Assembly (NCBI GenBank): GCA_913042885.1
Contig: CAJWLW010000197.1
Span: 1 to 8,863 of the forward strand
Reading direction: 5' to 3'
Origin: an uncultured Lentisphaeria bacterium
GTDB taxonomy: Bacteria > Verrucomicrobiota > Lentisphaeria > JABSQK01 > CAJWLW01
DNA length: 8,863 bases
Made by a program: the position numbers and the translations under genes. Below, piece after piece: positions 1 to 8,673 of this stretch (its first letter is position 1; the number at the start of each line of letters is the position of its first letter). The notes below the pieces were generated by a model, which was given only the letters and a program-made list of their open reading frames with translations, searched no databases and had not been told where the DNA came from.

Positions 1-404
1 ACGACAACGAATTTGTGATGCATGTGCTTGTATGGCGGCATCTCGATCAGGTCGACGGAGATGCCGTGCCGCCGCAGCTTGTTGACGATCGGCTTGCTCC
101 ATTGACCGGCGGCCTGGCCGGCATCCACCTTGACGTGGACCATGACCCCGTCGCGGTGCTTGTCGATCAGAGCCTCGGCAATCTGTTTGCGAGTGAATGA
201 GTAAGCTGCAACGTAAATCTCGCGGCGTGCCTTCTTGATAGTATCTAGCAGAATTTCCTCGCAATCCTCACCGAAACCGACGGTAACCTTGGCATCCCGC
301 AGGCGACGGGCATCAGCATTTTCAGTGCCCAACAGGAACAATGCCGCAGCCGCGAAGCCTGCGAGTAATACAGCCGCGGAATGATGATGGTGCCGAGGGA
401 TCAT
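1..404 (-). CDS. Secreted phospholipase D/Nuc-family protein (3' end missing)
   Basis: The visible part is 134 codons and runs off the left edge. The N-terminus looks like a signal peptide: residues 1-8 are MIPRHHHH, followed by a hydrophobic Ala/Leu-rich stretch (about 9-26) and an ADA cleavage-type motif at 30-32, so export is likely. The mature part follows the pattern of Nuc/EndA-like PLD proteins: KKARREIYVAAYSFT (about 57-71), IAEALID (75-81), a VHVKVDAGQ strand (89-97), then MHHKF at 128-132, which supplies the H-x-K of a first HKD motif. The motif's Asp would lie just outside the window. Such proteins cleave phosphodiester bonds in nucleic acids or phospholipids; the substrate here is unknown. 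I chose ATG 404 because GGAG stands 10 nt upstream. An in-frame ATG at 425 would add seven residues but lacks a clear ribosome site. It lies 24 nt after the TPR gene, probably in the same operon. Confidence 0.85.
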   Translation of the reverse strand, partial: MIPRHHHHSAAVLLAGFAAAALFLLGTENADARRLRDAKVTVGFGEDCEEILLDTIKKARREIYVAAYSFTRKQIAEALIDKHRDGVMVHVKVDAGQAAGQWSKPIVNKLRRHGISVDLIEMPPYKHMHHKFVV

Positions 405-428
405 GGGACAGCGTCTCCGTGTCATGAG

Positions 429-827
429 CTATTGGTTGGCCTTGATGTACTCCGTACGTTTCTCTGCTAAATCCCGCCACCGATGTTTCGGATATTTTTT
501 AATGAAAGCGTCGTACACCTTCTGGGCGGTTTTCGGGTCGCCGTCTTTCGAATAGCACTGGGCCATGTGAAACATCGCGGCGGGTGCTTCTTTCGATTTC
601 GGAAACGCCTGAATCCCCTTCCTGAAGATAATGGCAGCGTCTTTGTAGCGGAAAAACCGCATATTGATGCGGGCTGAAATAAACGCCAGGTTCGGCGCCC
701 ACGACTTTTCGACATTCTCTTTCTTGAACGCGCTCCTCGCCATGAACCTGGTAATTTCCGGCAGAAACGCGCCCGCCAGAATGATCAATACAAAAATACC
801 GATACCGATTTTCTTAGCCATAGCCAT
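429..827 (-). CDS. Membrane-anchored TPR-repeat protein
   Basis: This is a 132-aa protein. Residues 7-22 form one hydrophobic segment after a lysine-containing start (MAMAKK), which suggests an N-terminal membrane anchor or uncleaved signal. The rest is helical with two tetratricopeptide-like repeats. The first, at about 45-76, contains RYKDAAIIFRKGIQAFPKS. The second, at about 82-115, contains FHMAQCYSKDGDPKTAQKVY and ends in KKYPKHR; both end in the F/Y-P typical of TPR helix B. TPRs mediate protein-protein contacts, so a scaffolding role at the membrane is an inference and no enzymatic function is indicated. ATG 827 was chosen because AGGG lies 8 nt upstream; a second in-frame ATG at 821 is possible. 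It starts 10 nt after the stop of the broken small gene and ends 24 nt before the PLD gene start, so it probably shares their transcript. Confidence 0.85.
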   Translation of the reverse strand: MAMAKKIGIGIFVLIILAGAFLPEITRFMARSAFKKENVEKSWAPNLAFISARINMRFFRYKDAAIIFRKGIQAFPKSKEAPAAMFHMAQCYSKDGDPKTAQKVYDAFIKKYPKHRWRDLAEKRTEYIKANQ

Positions 828-837
828 GCTGTCAACC

Positions 838-1111
838 CTACGGGTTGGTGCTCAAACCGAACGTTACTTCGACTGCGGCTGCTCTTTCCCCGTGAGACCG
901 ATTATTTTCCTTGAGCTTCTGCATCTGATCGGGATTGTCCTGCAGATACATGTAATCCCCGGCAACAATACCAACGAGTTTGACACATCTTCTGACGAAA
1001 CTTGTGCTTGGGGTCGCGTGCCATCATGTCACCGACACACTGGTCGCTGGAGAAGTGGTTGGCCCTGAACTGCTGCGAGCACACAATGCGACCTGGAAAC
1101 CTCCATAACAC
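838..1111 (-). pseudogene. Unrecognised small gene, apparently frameshifted
   Basis: Two overlapping reading frames look like halves of one protein of roughly 80-90 aa. The 5' half (frame of the GTG at 1111) reads SSDQCVGDMMARDPKHKFRQK and then turns into implausible sequence ending at a stop at 902-904. The 3' half, in another frame, starts plausibly near position 990 with CVKLVGIVAGDYMYLQDNP, continues DQMQKLKENN and ends in FGLSTNP with a TAG at 838-840. Removing one base near 985-992 joins them as RQKCVKLVG. The 3' half ends 10 nt before the TPR gene, the normal spacing for an operon, which supports it having been translated. The start is uncertain: GGAGG occurs at about 1101-1105, but the frame near it is unclear. 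It is Cys- and charge-rich and has no domain I recognise. It may be a real pseudogene, a sequencing error or, less likely, a recoded gene. Confidence 0.45.
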
Positions 1112-1232
1112 AGTCGCCGTACAACAGCTTAAATCATGCAGTGCAATGACTTACAGCCGGAAACCAAGGATGATTCGTGCCGACTTTTCCTTCGACGTTC
1201 GCTTGCGCCATGATCCCGCCCAGGTGGCATCG

Positions 1233-2027
1233 TTATTCAACTTCCAATACGAGGCCGTCGTGTGCGAGTTGCACGCCATTCGACAGAAGCTTGTTGGTCT
1301 CCGCATGCAAACCCATGTGATGGCTCAGGTGTGTGAGCCACGTTTGCGCGCCTTGCAGCTCCGCCGCCAGTTCCCTGGCACCTGCCAGATTCAAATGCGC
1401 CGGGTGCTGCCAGTCGCGGTTCCACAACGCCCCCAAGATGACTACATCAGCGCCCTGGACCAGTTCAACCGTGGCCGGCGGCAACGTCTTGCAATCCGTC
1501 AGGTAGGCTACCTTCGACCGGGCTGTCTCAATAACATAACCGTTGATTTCATCGGCGCCGTGATTCACGATCACCGGGATGACGGAAATTTCGTCAAACA
1601 CGAGCTTGCGATACTCCTGCTGATCGATCGGCCGCAGCTCGAAACGCGGCCGTGTGATACCGTCCGGCCACTCAGTCAGCGTATAGGCATAGGTTTGTTC
1701 GAACTGTTCAACCATGTACGCCGGCAGGAACACCGGGATCACGCTCTCCTGCATACGATTGTAAACCCTCGCATCGTCGAGGCCAAAGAAATGATCGGCG
1801 TGGTGATGCGTGAAAAAAATCGCATCAACCCGGTCGACGTCGGCACGCAGGCACTGGTAGCGGAAGTCCGGCGTCGTGTCGATGACGATGCTGACGGCTT
1901 CGCCGCGCACCCACAAACTGGATCGCAGACGTTTGTCGCGGGGATCGTCGGAACGGCAGACCTCGCAATCACAACCGATCTGCGGTACGCCGAAAGACGT
2001 GCCAGTACCAAGAAACTGCAGGCGCAA
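1233..2027 (-). CDS. Metallo-beta-lactamase-fold hydrolase, PhnP-like
   Basis: This 264-aa protein has the layout of the PhnP branch of the MBL superfamily (PhnP is phosphoribosyl cyclic phosphate phosphodiesterase). It opens with MRLQFLGTGTSFGVP. Next comes a C-x-C-x-x-C motif, C19, C21 and C24 in GCDCEVC, which in PhnP binds a structural zinc. The catalytic metal motif THHHADH is at 73-79 and is followed by GLDD. Further on are LTDC and, near the C-terminus, LTHLSHHMG, equivalent to the PhnP THISH segment. It is probably a cytosolic phosphodiesterase or related hydrolase. No phn genes are nearby, so the substrate is open. I chose TTG 2027 because GGGAG lies 7 nt upstream and the family usually starts this close to the LGTG motif. 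ATG 2051 is in frame, adds eight residues and lacks a good ribosome site. It is the first gene of the leftward cluster and sits divergent to gyrB. Confidence 0.9.
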   Translation of the reverse strand: MRLQFLGTGTSFGVPQIGCDCEVCRSDDPRDKRLRSSLWVRGEAVSIVIDTTPDFRYQCLRADVDRVDAIFFTHHHADHFFGLDDARVYNRMQESVIPVFLPAYMVEQFEQTYAYTLTEWPDGITRPRFELRPIDQQEYRKLVFDEISVIPVIVNHGADEINGYVIETARSKVAYLTDCKTLPPATVELVQGADVVILGALWNRDWQHPAHLNLAGARELAAELQGAQTWLTHLSHHMGLHAETNKLLSNGVQLAHDGLVLEVE

Positions 2028-2034
2028 TCTTACA

Positions 2035-2039
2035 CTCCC
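2035..2039 (-). promoter_or_regulatory. Ribosome binding site supporting the TTG start at 2027
   Basis: GGGAG stands 7 nt before TTG 2027 on the minus strand. No comparable purine-rich site precedes the in-frame ATG at 2051. This is the main reason for choosing the short, family-like N-terminus of the PhnP-like hydrolase. Confidence 0.45.
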
Positions 2040-2083
2040 AGTCAGAGTCATACGATGGAGCCACACGAGGTGAATGAACAACT

Positions 2084-2112
2084 AATATGTTTTCTCGATG
2101 GGCCATCGTCAA
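2084..2112 (-). promoter_or_regulatory. Candidate promoter of the leftward operon
   Basis: On the minus strand TTGACG (2112-2107) and CATATT (2089-2084) are separated by 17 nt, a sigma70-like arrangement with 5/6 and 4/6 matches. Transcription would start near 2077, upstream of both plausible hydrolase starts (2051 and 2027) and just downstream of the in-frame TTG at 2081, which argues against that longest start. A 13-nt palindrome occupies the spacer. This is consensus matching by eye only. Confidence 0.35.
2096..2108. repeat. 13-nt palindrome in the promoter spacer
   Basis: CGATGG-G-CCATCG is a perfect inverted repeat with a single central base. It lies between, and touches, the candidate -35 and -10 of the leftward promoter. 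This is where a repressor operator could sit; no regulator gene is in the window. Confidence 0.4.
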
Positions 2113-2129
2113 TGGCAACAATAGAATAA

Positions 2130-2143
2130 CTAGTTTAAACTAG
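2130..2143. repeat. 14-nt perfect palindrome CTAGTTTAAACTAG
   Basis: This is a perfect, AT-rich, gapless inverted repeat, 17 nt upstream of the -35 of the leftward promoter candidate. It has no U-tract and sits between divergent genes, so it is more likely a protein-binding site than a terminator. The function is unproven. Confidence 0.4.
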
Positions 2144-2225
2144 GTCTGGGAGATTTCCCGGCCGGTGACAGATCGGCCCAAATTGCCGACCGTTCCCATA
2201 CCCATACAACAACGAGAGTTACAAC

Positions 2226-2318
2226 ATGTATACTTCCGAATATGATGGCAAAAAATCTATTTTCCACACTTTCCGGCAGAACCTTGGCTCGGGGCCAAAC
2301 GTCGCTTATGATAGGTAA
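2226..2318 (+). CDS. Possible 30-aa small ORF upstream of gyrB
   Basis: ATG 2226 opens a 30-codon frame (MYTSEYDGKKSIFHTF, then RQNLGSGPNVAYDR) ending with TAA at 2316-2318. GAGAG lies 7 nt before the ATG, a reasonable ribosome site. No domain is recognisable and no membrane segment is present. It overlaps the candidate gyrB promoter, so both are unlikely to be used on the same transcript. It could be chance. Confidence 0.15.
   Translation: MYTSEYDGKKSIFHTFRQNLGSGPNVAYDR
2284..2312 (+). promoter_or_regulatory. Candidate gyrB-gyrA-menH promoter
   Basis: TTGGCT (2284-2289) and TATGAT (2307-2312) are separated by 17 nt, with 4/6 and 5/6 matches to the sigma70 consensus. Transcription would begin near 2319 and leave a leader of about 128 nt containing the C5T8 run. 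It is the best hexamer pair I found by eye upstream of gyrB. Confidence 0.35.
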
Positions 2319-2395
2319 AAATTAAAAATTTCGCTAATAGCCCCCTTTTTTTTGTCATCGCACGTAGTAAACCGCCGCTTTTGACGTTATAGTAA

Positions 2396-4969
<2,574 letters not shown>

Positions 4970-5022
4970 ACGTTCCGCCTGCCACCGGACACTGAGGCCT
5001 GGCGACCACCTGAAGGACCATC

Positions 5023-7638
5023 ATGGATGACAACGCGACACTGCAAAGCAACGATTTTCCGGCGAATATCGAAGACATCATGCACTCGGCGTATCTGCAG
5101 TATTCGCTGAGTGTCAATGTCGGCCGGGCGATCCCCGACGTCCGTGACGGTATGAAGCCGGGCAACCGACGCATCCTCTACGCCATGCGCCAGCTCGGCC
5201 TGAACCATGGACGGTCCTACACCAAATGCGCCAAAGTCGTCGGTGAAGTCATCGGCAATTACCACCCGCACGGCGACCAATCCGTTTACGACACGCTCGT
5301 GCGCATGGCCCAGGACTTTTCGATGCGCTACCCCCTGGTCGACGGTCAGGGCAACTTCGGCAGTATCGACGGCGACTCCCCCGCGGCCTACCGATACACC
5401 GAATGCCGCCTGCATCGACTCGCCGAAGAACTGCTTGCCGATCTGGAAAAGGACACCGTCGACATGGTGCCTACCTTCGACGAGGTCAATAGAGAACCGT
5501 CCGTACTGCCGGCGCGCTTCCCCAACCTCCTGGTCATGGGCTCCACCGGTATCGGCGTCGGCATGGCCACCAACATTCCGCCGCATAACCTGACCGAAGT
5601 CATCAACGCCACGGTCCACCTGATCGACAACCCGATGTCGTCCGTCAAGGAGCTGATGCAGCACATTCAGGGCCCGGATTTCCCGACCGGCGCCACGATT
5701 ATCGGCATTCAACCCATTATCCAGCTTTATGAAACCGGCCACGGCATCATTACCGTCCGCGCCAAGGCCGAGATCGAAGAAACCAAGAGCGGCAGCGAAC
5801 GCATCATCGTCACCGAGATCCCATACGCGCTCAACAAAGAAACGCTGGTCAAGAAGATCGCCGCACTGGTCAATGAAAAATTGATCACCGGCATCTCCGC
5901 GCTCAACGACGAATCCAGCAGCCGCGCAGGCATCCGCATTGTCATCGACATCAAGAAGAACGCCGTCGCCAATGTCGTCCTGAACCAACTCTTCAAGATG
6001 TCGTCGCTCCAGACCAGTTTCGGTGCCCAGCTGCTCGTCGTCGACGGCAACCGGCCGCGCACGATGAATCTCAGCCAGATTCTGCAGGCCTACATCGACC
6101 ACCGCTACGAGGTCATCACCAGGCGTTGCCGGTTCGAGCTCGAGAAGGCCGAGGCCCGCGCCCATATCCTCGAAGGCCTGCTGATCGCCATCGACAACAT
6201 CAATGAGGTGATCAAAATCATCCGCCAGTCGCGCACCCGCGACGACGCTGCGGAAAAGCTGATGGAGCGGTTCGATCTGTCGAAGAAACAGACCAACGCC
6301 ATCCTCGAAATGCGCCTGCACCAGCTCACCGGGCTGGCGATGGAAGACGTCCAGGCAGAGTACGATGAAATCATGCTCCGCGTCCAGTACCTCACGGAAT
6401 TGCTCGCCAGCCGCGACCTCCTGCTCAACGTCGTCAAGGATGAACTCATCGAAGTCCGTGACAAGTACCACGACGAGCGCTGGACCGACATTGTCGTCGG
6501 CGATAACGAAATCAACATCGAAGACCTCATCACCCGGTCCATCTGCGTCATCACCGTATCCGACACTGGCTACATCAAACGCCAGAGTGCCGATGTCTTC
6601 CGCACCCAGCATCGCGGCGGCAAGGGTGTCATCGGTATGCAGACCAAAGAAGAGGACTTTGTCGAACACGTCTTCAGCGCCTGTACACACGATTACATCC
6701 TCTTCTTCACCAGCAAAGGCCGCATGCACTGGCTCAAAGTGTACGAGATCCCCGAGGGCCAGCGCAATGCTCGCGGCAAAGCCATAATCAATCTCATCGA
6801 TGTCGAACCGGACGAGCAGATCCGCTCCATGCTTACCGTCCAGGCCCTCGATGTCGACGACCAGTACCTGCTGTTCGCCACCCGCAACGGCATGGTCAAG
6901 AAAACGCGCCTTTCCGAATACAAAAACCTGCGCCGCGCCGGCATCCGCGCCATCGTAATCGCTGAGGATGACGACCTGATCGATGTCAAACTCACCGACG
7001 GCGGGCAGGAAGTCATGCTGATCAGTTCCCACGGCATGGTATGTCGCTTCTCCGAAGCAGGCGCCCGGCCCCAGGGCCGCGTCACCAAAGGTGTCATCGG
7101 CATCCGGCTCGGTCGCGACAACGACGACGTTGTCGCCATGTGCGTCACCGAAAAAGGCGCCGACCTGCTCATCGTCACCGTCGGTGGCATGGGCAAACGC
7201 AGCAACATCGGCACCGGTATCGCCGTCCAGGACAAAGAGACCGGCGGCTATCGCCTCACCAAACGCGGCGGCAAAGGCGTCACCGGCATAAAACTCAAAG
7301 ACGACGACCGCGTCACCGCCGGCCTCCTGGTCGAGCAGGGTGACGAGATCATGATGACGACGGTCAGCGGCCAGATGGTCCGCATCAGTACCAACGAGGT
7401 CCGCACGATTGGCCGGGCCTCACAGGGCGTCAAAGTCATTGACCTGCGCCGCAAAGACAAAGTCGCCGGCGTCTCCCTCATCGGCCATCTGAAGGACGAC
7501 GATGACATCGGCGACGACGCAGAAGCCGCAGTCGACGAAGCACCGTCCGATGAAGCGGTGATCGAAGAGGTACCGGAAGCAGGCGACACGGGCGGCTCCG
7601 CCACCGATGAGCCGGATGCCGATACCGACAGCGAATGA
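5023..7638 (+). CDS. gyrA: DNA gyrase subunit A
   Basis: GyrA is the DNA breakage-reunion and wrapping subunit of gyrase. At 871 aa it matches the usual length. The N-terminal part has the winged-helix/tower core with HPHGD at 81-85 and the catalytic Tyr125 in RYTECRL (E. coli Y122). IPPHNLTEVI follows, then a coiled-coil region around 360-480. The C-terminal domain is a beta-pinwheel that wraps DNA; its hallmark GyrA box reads QHRGGKG at 529-535. A second box-like KRGGKG occurs at 747-752. The last 50 or so residues are strongly acidic. The residue equivalent to E. coli S83 is Gln86, while the D87 equivalent is Asp90. A GAAGGA ribosome site precedes ATG 5023 by a few bases. The stop overlaps the menH start as ATGA, implying translational coupling. 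The presence of the GyrA box and the gyrB neighbour favour GyrA over ParC. Confidence 0.98.
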   Translation: MDDNATLQSNDFPANIEDIMHSAYLQYSLSVNVGRAIPDVRDGMKPGNRRILYAMRQLGLNHGRSYTKCAKVVGEVIGNYHPHGDQSVYDTLVRMAQDFSMRYPLVDGQGNFGSIDGDSPAAYRYTECRLHRLAEELLADLEKDTVDMVPTFDEVNREPSVLPARFPNLLVMGSTGIGVGMATNIPPHNLTEVINATVHLIDNPMSSVKELMQHIQGPDFPTGATIIGIQPIIQLYETGHGIITVRAKAEIEETKSGSERIIVTEIPYALNKETLVKKIAALVNEKLITGISALNDESSSRAGIRIVIDIKKNAVANVVLNQLFKMSSLQTSFGAQLLVVDGNRPRTMNLSQILQAYIDHRYEVITRRCRFELEKAEARAHILEGLLIAIDNINEVIKIIRQSRTRDDAAEKLMERFDLSKKQTNAILEMRLHQLTGLAMEDVQAEYDEIMLRVQYLTELLASRDLLLNVVKDELIEVRDKYHDERWTDIVVGDNEINIEDLITRSICVITVSDTGYIKRQSADVFRTQHRGGKGVIGMQTKEEDFVEHVFSACTHDYILFFTSKGRMHWLKVYEIPEGQRNARGKAIINLIDVEPDEQIRSMLTVQALDVDDQYLLFATRNGMVKKTRLSEYKNLRRAGIRAIVIAEDDDLIDVKLTDGGQEVMLISSHGMVCRFSEAGARPQGRVTKGVIGIRLGRDNDDVVAMCVTEKGADLLIVTVGGMGKRSNIGTGIAVQDKETGGYRLTKRGGKGVTGIKLKDDDRVTAGLLVEQGDEIMMTTVSGQMVRISTNEVRTIGRASQGVKVIDLRRKDKVAGVSLIGHLKDDDDIGDDAEAAVDEAPSDEAVIEEVPEAGDTGGSATDEPDADTDSE

Positions 7639-8372
7639 CACGGACGCCGGCCGTTGTTTTTCTGCACGGATTCCTCGGTAGCTCAGGCGACTGGCGCGAT
7701 ACCATCGCACATCTCTCCGATGGCTGCTACTGCATCGCCATCGACTTGCCCGGCCATGGCCAGACTCCGTGCGACCTCGATACCTTCGACGACGTCTGTG
7801 ACCACATCATCGAGACCGTCGCATCGCTCAACTGTACAGACGTCGTCCTGGTCGGTTACTCGATGGGCGGCCGCCTCGCTCTCAACAGCGTTTTGCGCAG
7901 TCCGCAATCGTTCCGGATGCTGGTACTCGAGTCCGCCTCGCCCGGTCTGCCGTCAGTTGAAGAACGTGAGGCCCGGCGGCATCATGACGAGCGGATTGCC
8001 CACGAGCTGGAGACCCGGCCGTTCGACGAATTCCTGGACAACTGGTACAGCCAGCCCGTCTTCGCATCGCTGACGCCCGAGCAGCGGCAGCACATGAAAT
8101 CGCGAAGGTTGCAGAACGACCCGATGGCACTGGCCCGCGTACTTCGCACCTGTAGCGTTGGCCGGCAGCCATCCTTGTGGGACCGCCTGCCCGAGCTCGC
8201 GGTACCAATGCGGGTGGTGGCCGGAGAAAAGGACAACAAGTACGTGGATATCGCCGGGCAGATTGGCACTACAGGAAGTGATGTGCAGGTCGCAATCGCC
8301 CCCGGCTGCGGGCACAACACCCACTTTGAAAGCGCCGAGCATTTCGCTCGGCTTCTAACTGACTGGATGTAA
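7635..8372 (+). CDS. menH: MenH-like alpha/beta hydrolase (SHCHC synthase)
   Basis: MenH removes pyruvate from SEPHCHC to give SHCHC in menaquinone synthesis, in the cytosol. The 245-aa product has the usual length and all alpha/beta-hydrolase marks: oxyanion-hole HGF (11-13) followed by LGSSGDW, the PGHG loop (39-42), nucleophile elbow GYSMGG with Ser76, acid Asp200 in GEKD, and His227 in GCGHNTH. LESASPGL (98-105) and the charged RREAR-like stretch after it resemble MenH of Gram-positive bacteria and E. coli, and the lid contains GRQPSLW (176-182), also MenH-like. The assignment rests on these motifs from memory; a related C-C hydrolase is the main alternative, because no other men gene is visible. 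The ATG lies inside the gyrA stop (ATGA), so translation is probably coupled to gyrA and expression tied to the gyrase operon. A decayed copy of its 3' end follows directly. Confidence 0.8.
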   Translation: MTRTPAVVFLHGFLGSSGDWRDTIAHLSDGCYCIAIDLPGHGQTPCDLDTFDDVCDHIIETVASLNCTDVVLVGYSMGGRLALNSVLRSPQSFRMLVLESASPGLPSVEEREARRHHDERIAHELETRPFDEFLDNWYSQPVFASLTPEQRQHMKSRRLQNDPMALARVLRTCSVGRQPSLWDRLPELAVPMRVVAGEKDNKYVDIAGQIGTTGSDVQVAIAPGCGHNTHFESAEHFARLLTDWM

Positions 8373-8613
8373 TGGTGCGTCCAAGTCACCATCAGAAGTC
8401 ACGTGGAATGGTCGCTCCGACATGACGAATACCCCTTGGTGCTGTGGCGTGGACCTATCGTAGCTTGCCGGTGTTCCTGGCTGCGTGTAACCGTGAAATC
8501 CGCTTTCGGGTATTTGGCACGCAGGGCAGGCAAAGATTGCAATAGTCCTGGGCTATGGCCATAATACCCACTTCCAAACTTGGAACATTGCGCACAGTTC
8601 CTTAGTTCAGTAA
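8373..8613 (+). pseudogene. Decayed partial duplicate of the menH 3' end
   Basis: The stretch right after the menH stop reads, in one frame from 8464 to the TAA at 8611, LAGVP...AGQAKIAIVLGYGHNTHF, matching menH LAVP...AGQ and VAIAPGCGHNTHF. It is interrupted by in-frame stops at 8488-8490 and 8494-8496. DNA similarity is direct: GTGAAATCCGC (8493-8503) against GTGGATATCGC (8244-8254), then CGGG, TTGGCAC and CAGG blocks in the same order, and CATAATACCCACTT (8560-8573) against CACAACACCCACTT (8313-8326). The offset between matching blocks is 241-249 nt, nearly the length of the remnant, so it fits a tandem duplication of about 245 nt that then drifted. Similarity before about 8436 is weak. 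It has no intact active-site Ser region and cannot encode an enzyme. Confidence 0.75.
8537..8565 (+). promoter_or_regulatory. Possible promoter for the creatininase-family gene
   Basis: TTGCAA (8537-8542) and CATAAT (8560-8565) are 17 nt apart, inside the menH remnant. The corresponding bases in intact menH are GC-rich and do not match, so drift could have created the site. The start codon of the next gene is 108 nt downstream. This is a consensus match by eye only. Confidence 0.25.
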
Positions 8614-8673
8614 CTAACTAACCAAGAGAAGATCGGGTTACAAAAAAGCAAAAAAGTGTCAGAGGTGGTAAGA

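Noticed and set aside
1137..1211. 24-aa frame starting at ATG 1211 on the minus strand, between the hydrolase gene and the broken small gene
   Set aside because: It has no clear ribosome site at proper spacing and no motif, and it is too short to separate from chance.
1002..2129. 375-codon open frame on the plus strand opposite the MBL hydrolase
   Set aside because: The minus strand encodes a hydrolase with intact metal motifs. The plus-strand translation is Arg/His/Gln-rich and has no recognisable motif.
2260..2268. DnaA-box-like 9-mer TTTTCCACA near gyrB, as a possible oriC
   Set aside because: Only one box with one mismatch was found, and no dnaA, dnaN or recF is nearby. That is not enough to call an origin.
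2291..2353. GGGGC ... GCCCCC followed by T8, resembling a terminator or attenuator
   Set aside because: The stem would be only five pairs around a loop of about 45 nt, and a transcript from the candidate promoter (start near 2319) would lack the 5' arm. A terminator is also not expected between divergent genes.
8602..8622. TTAGTT-cagt-AACTAA hairpin and TAAC triple repeat
   Set aside because: It is an AT-only six-pair stem without a U-tract, too weak for a terminator, and the short repeat can be chance.
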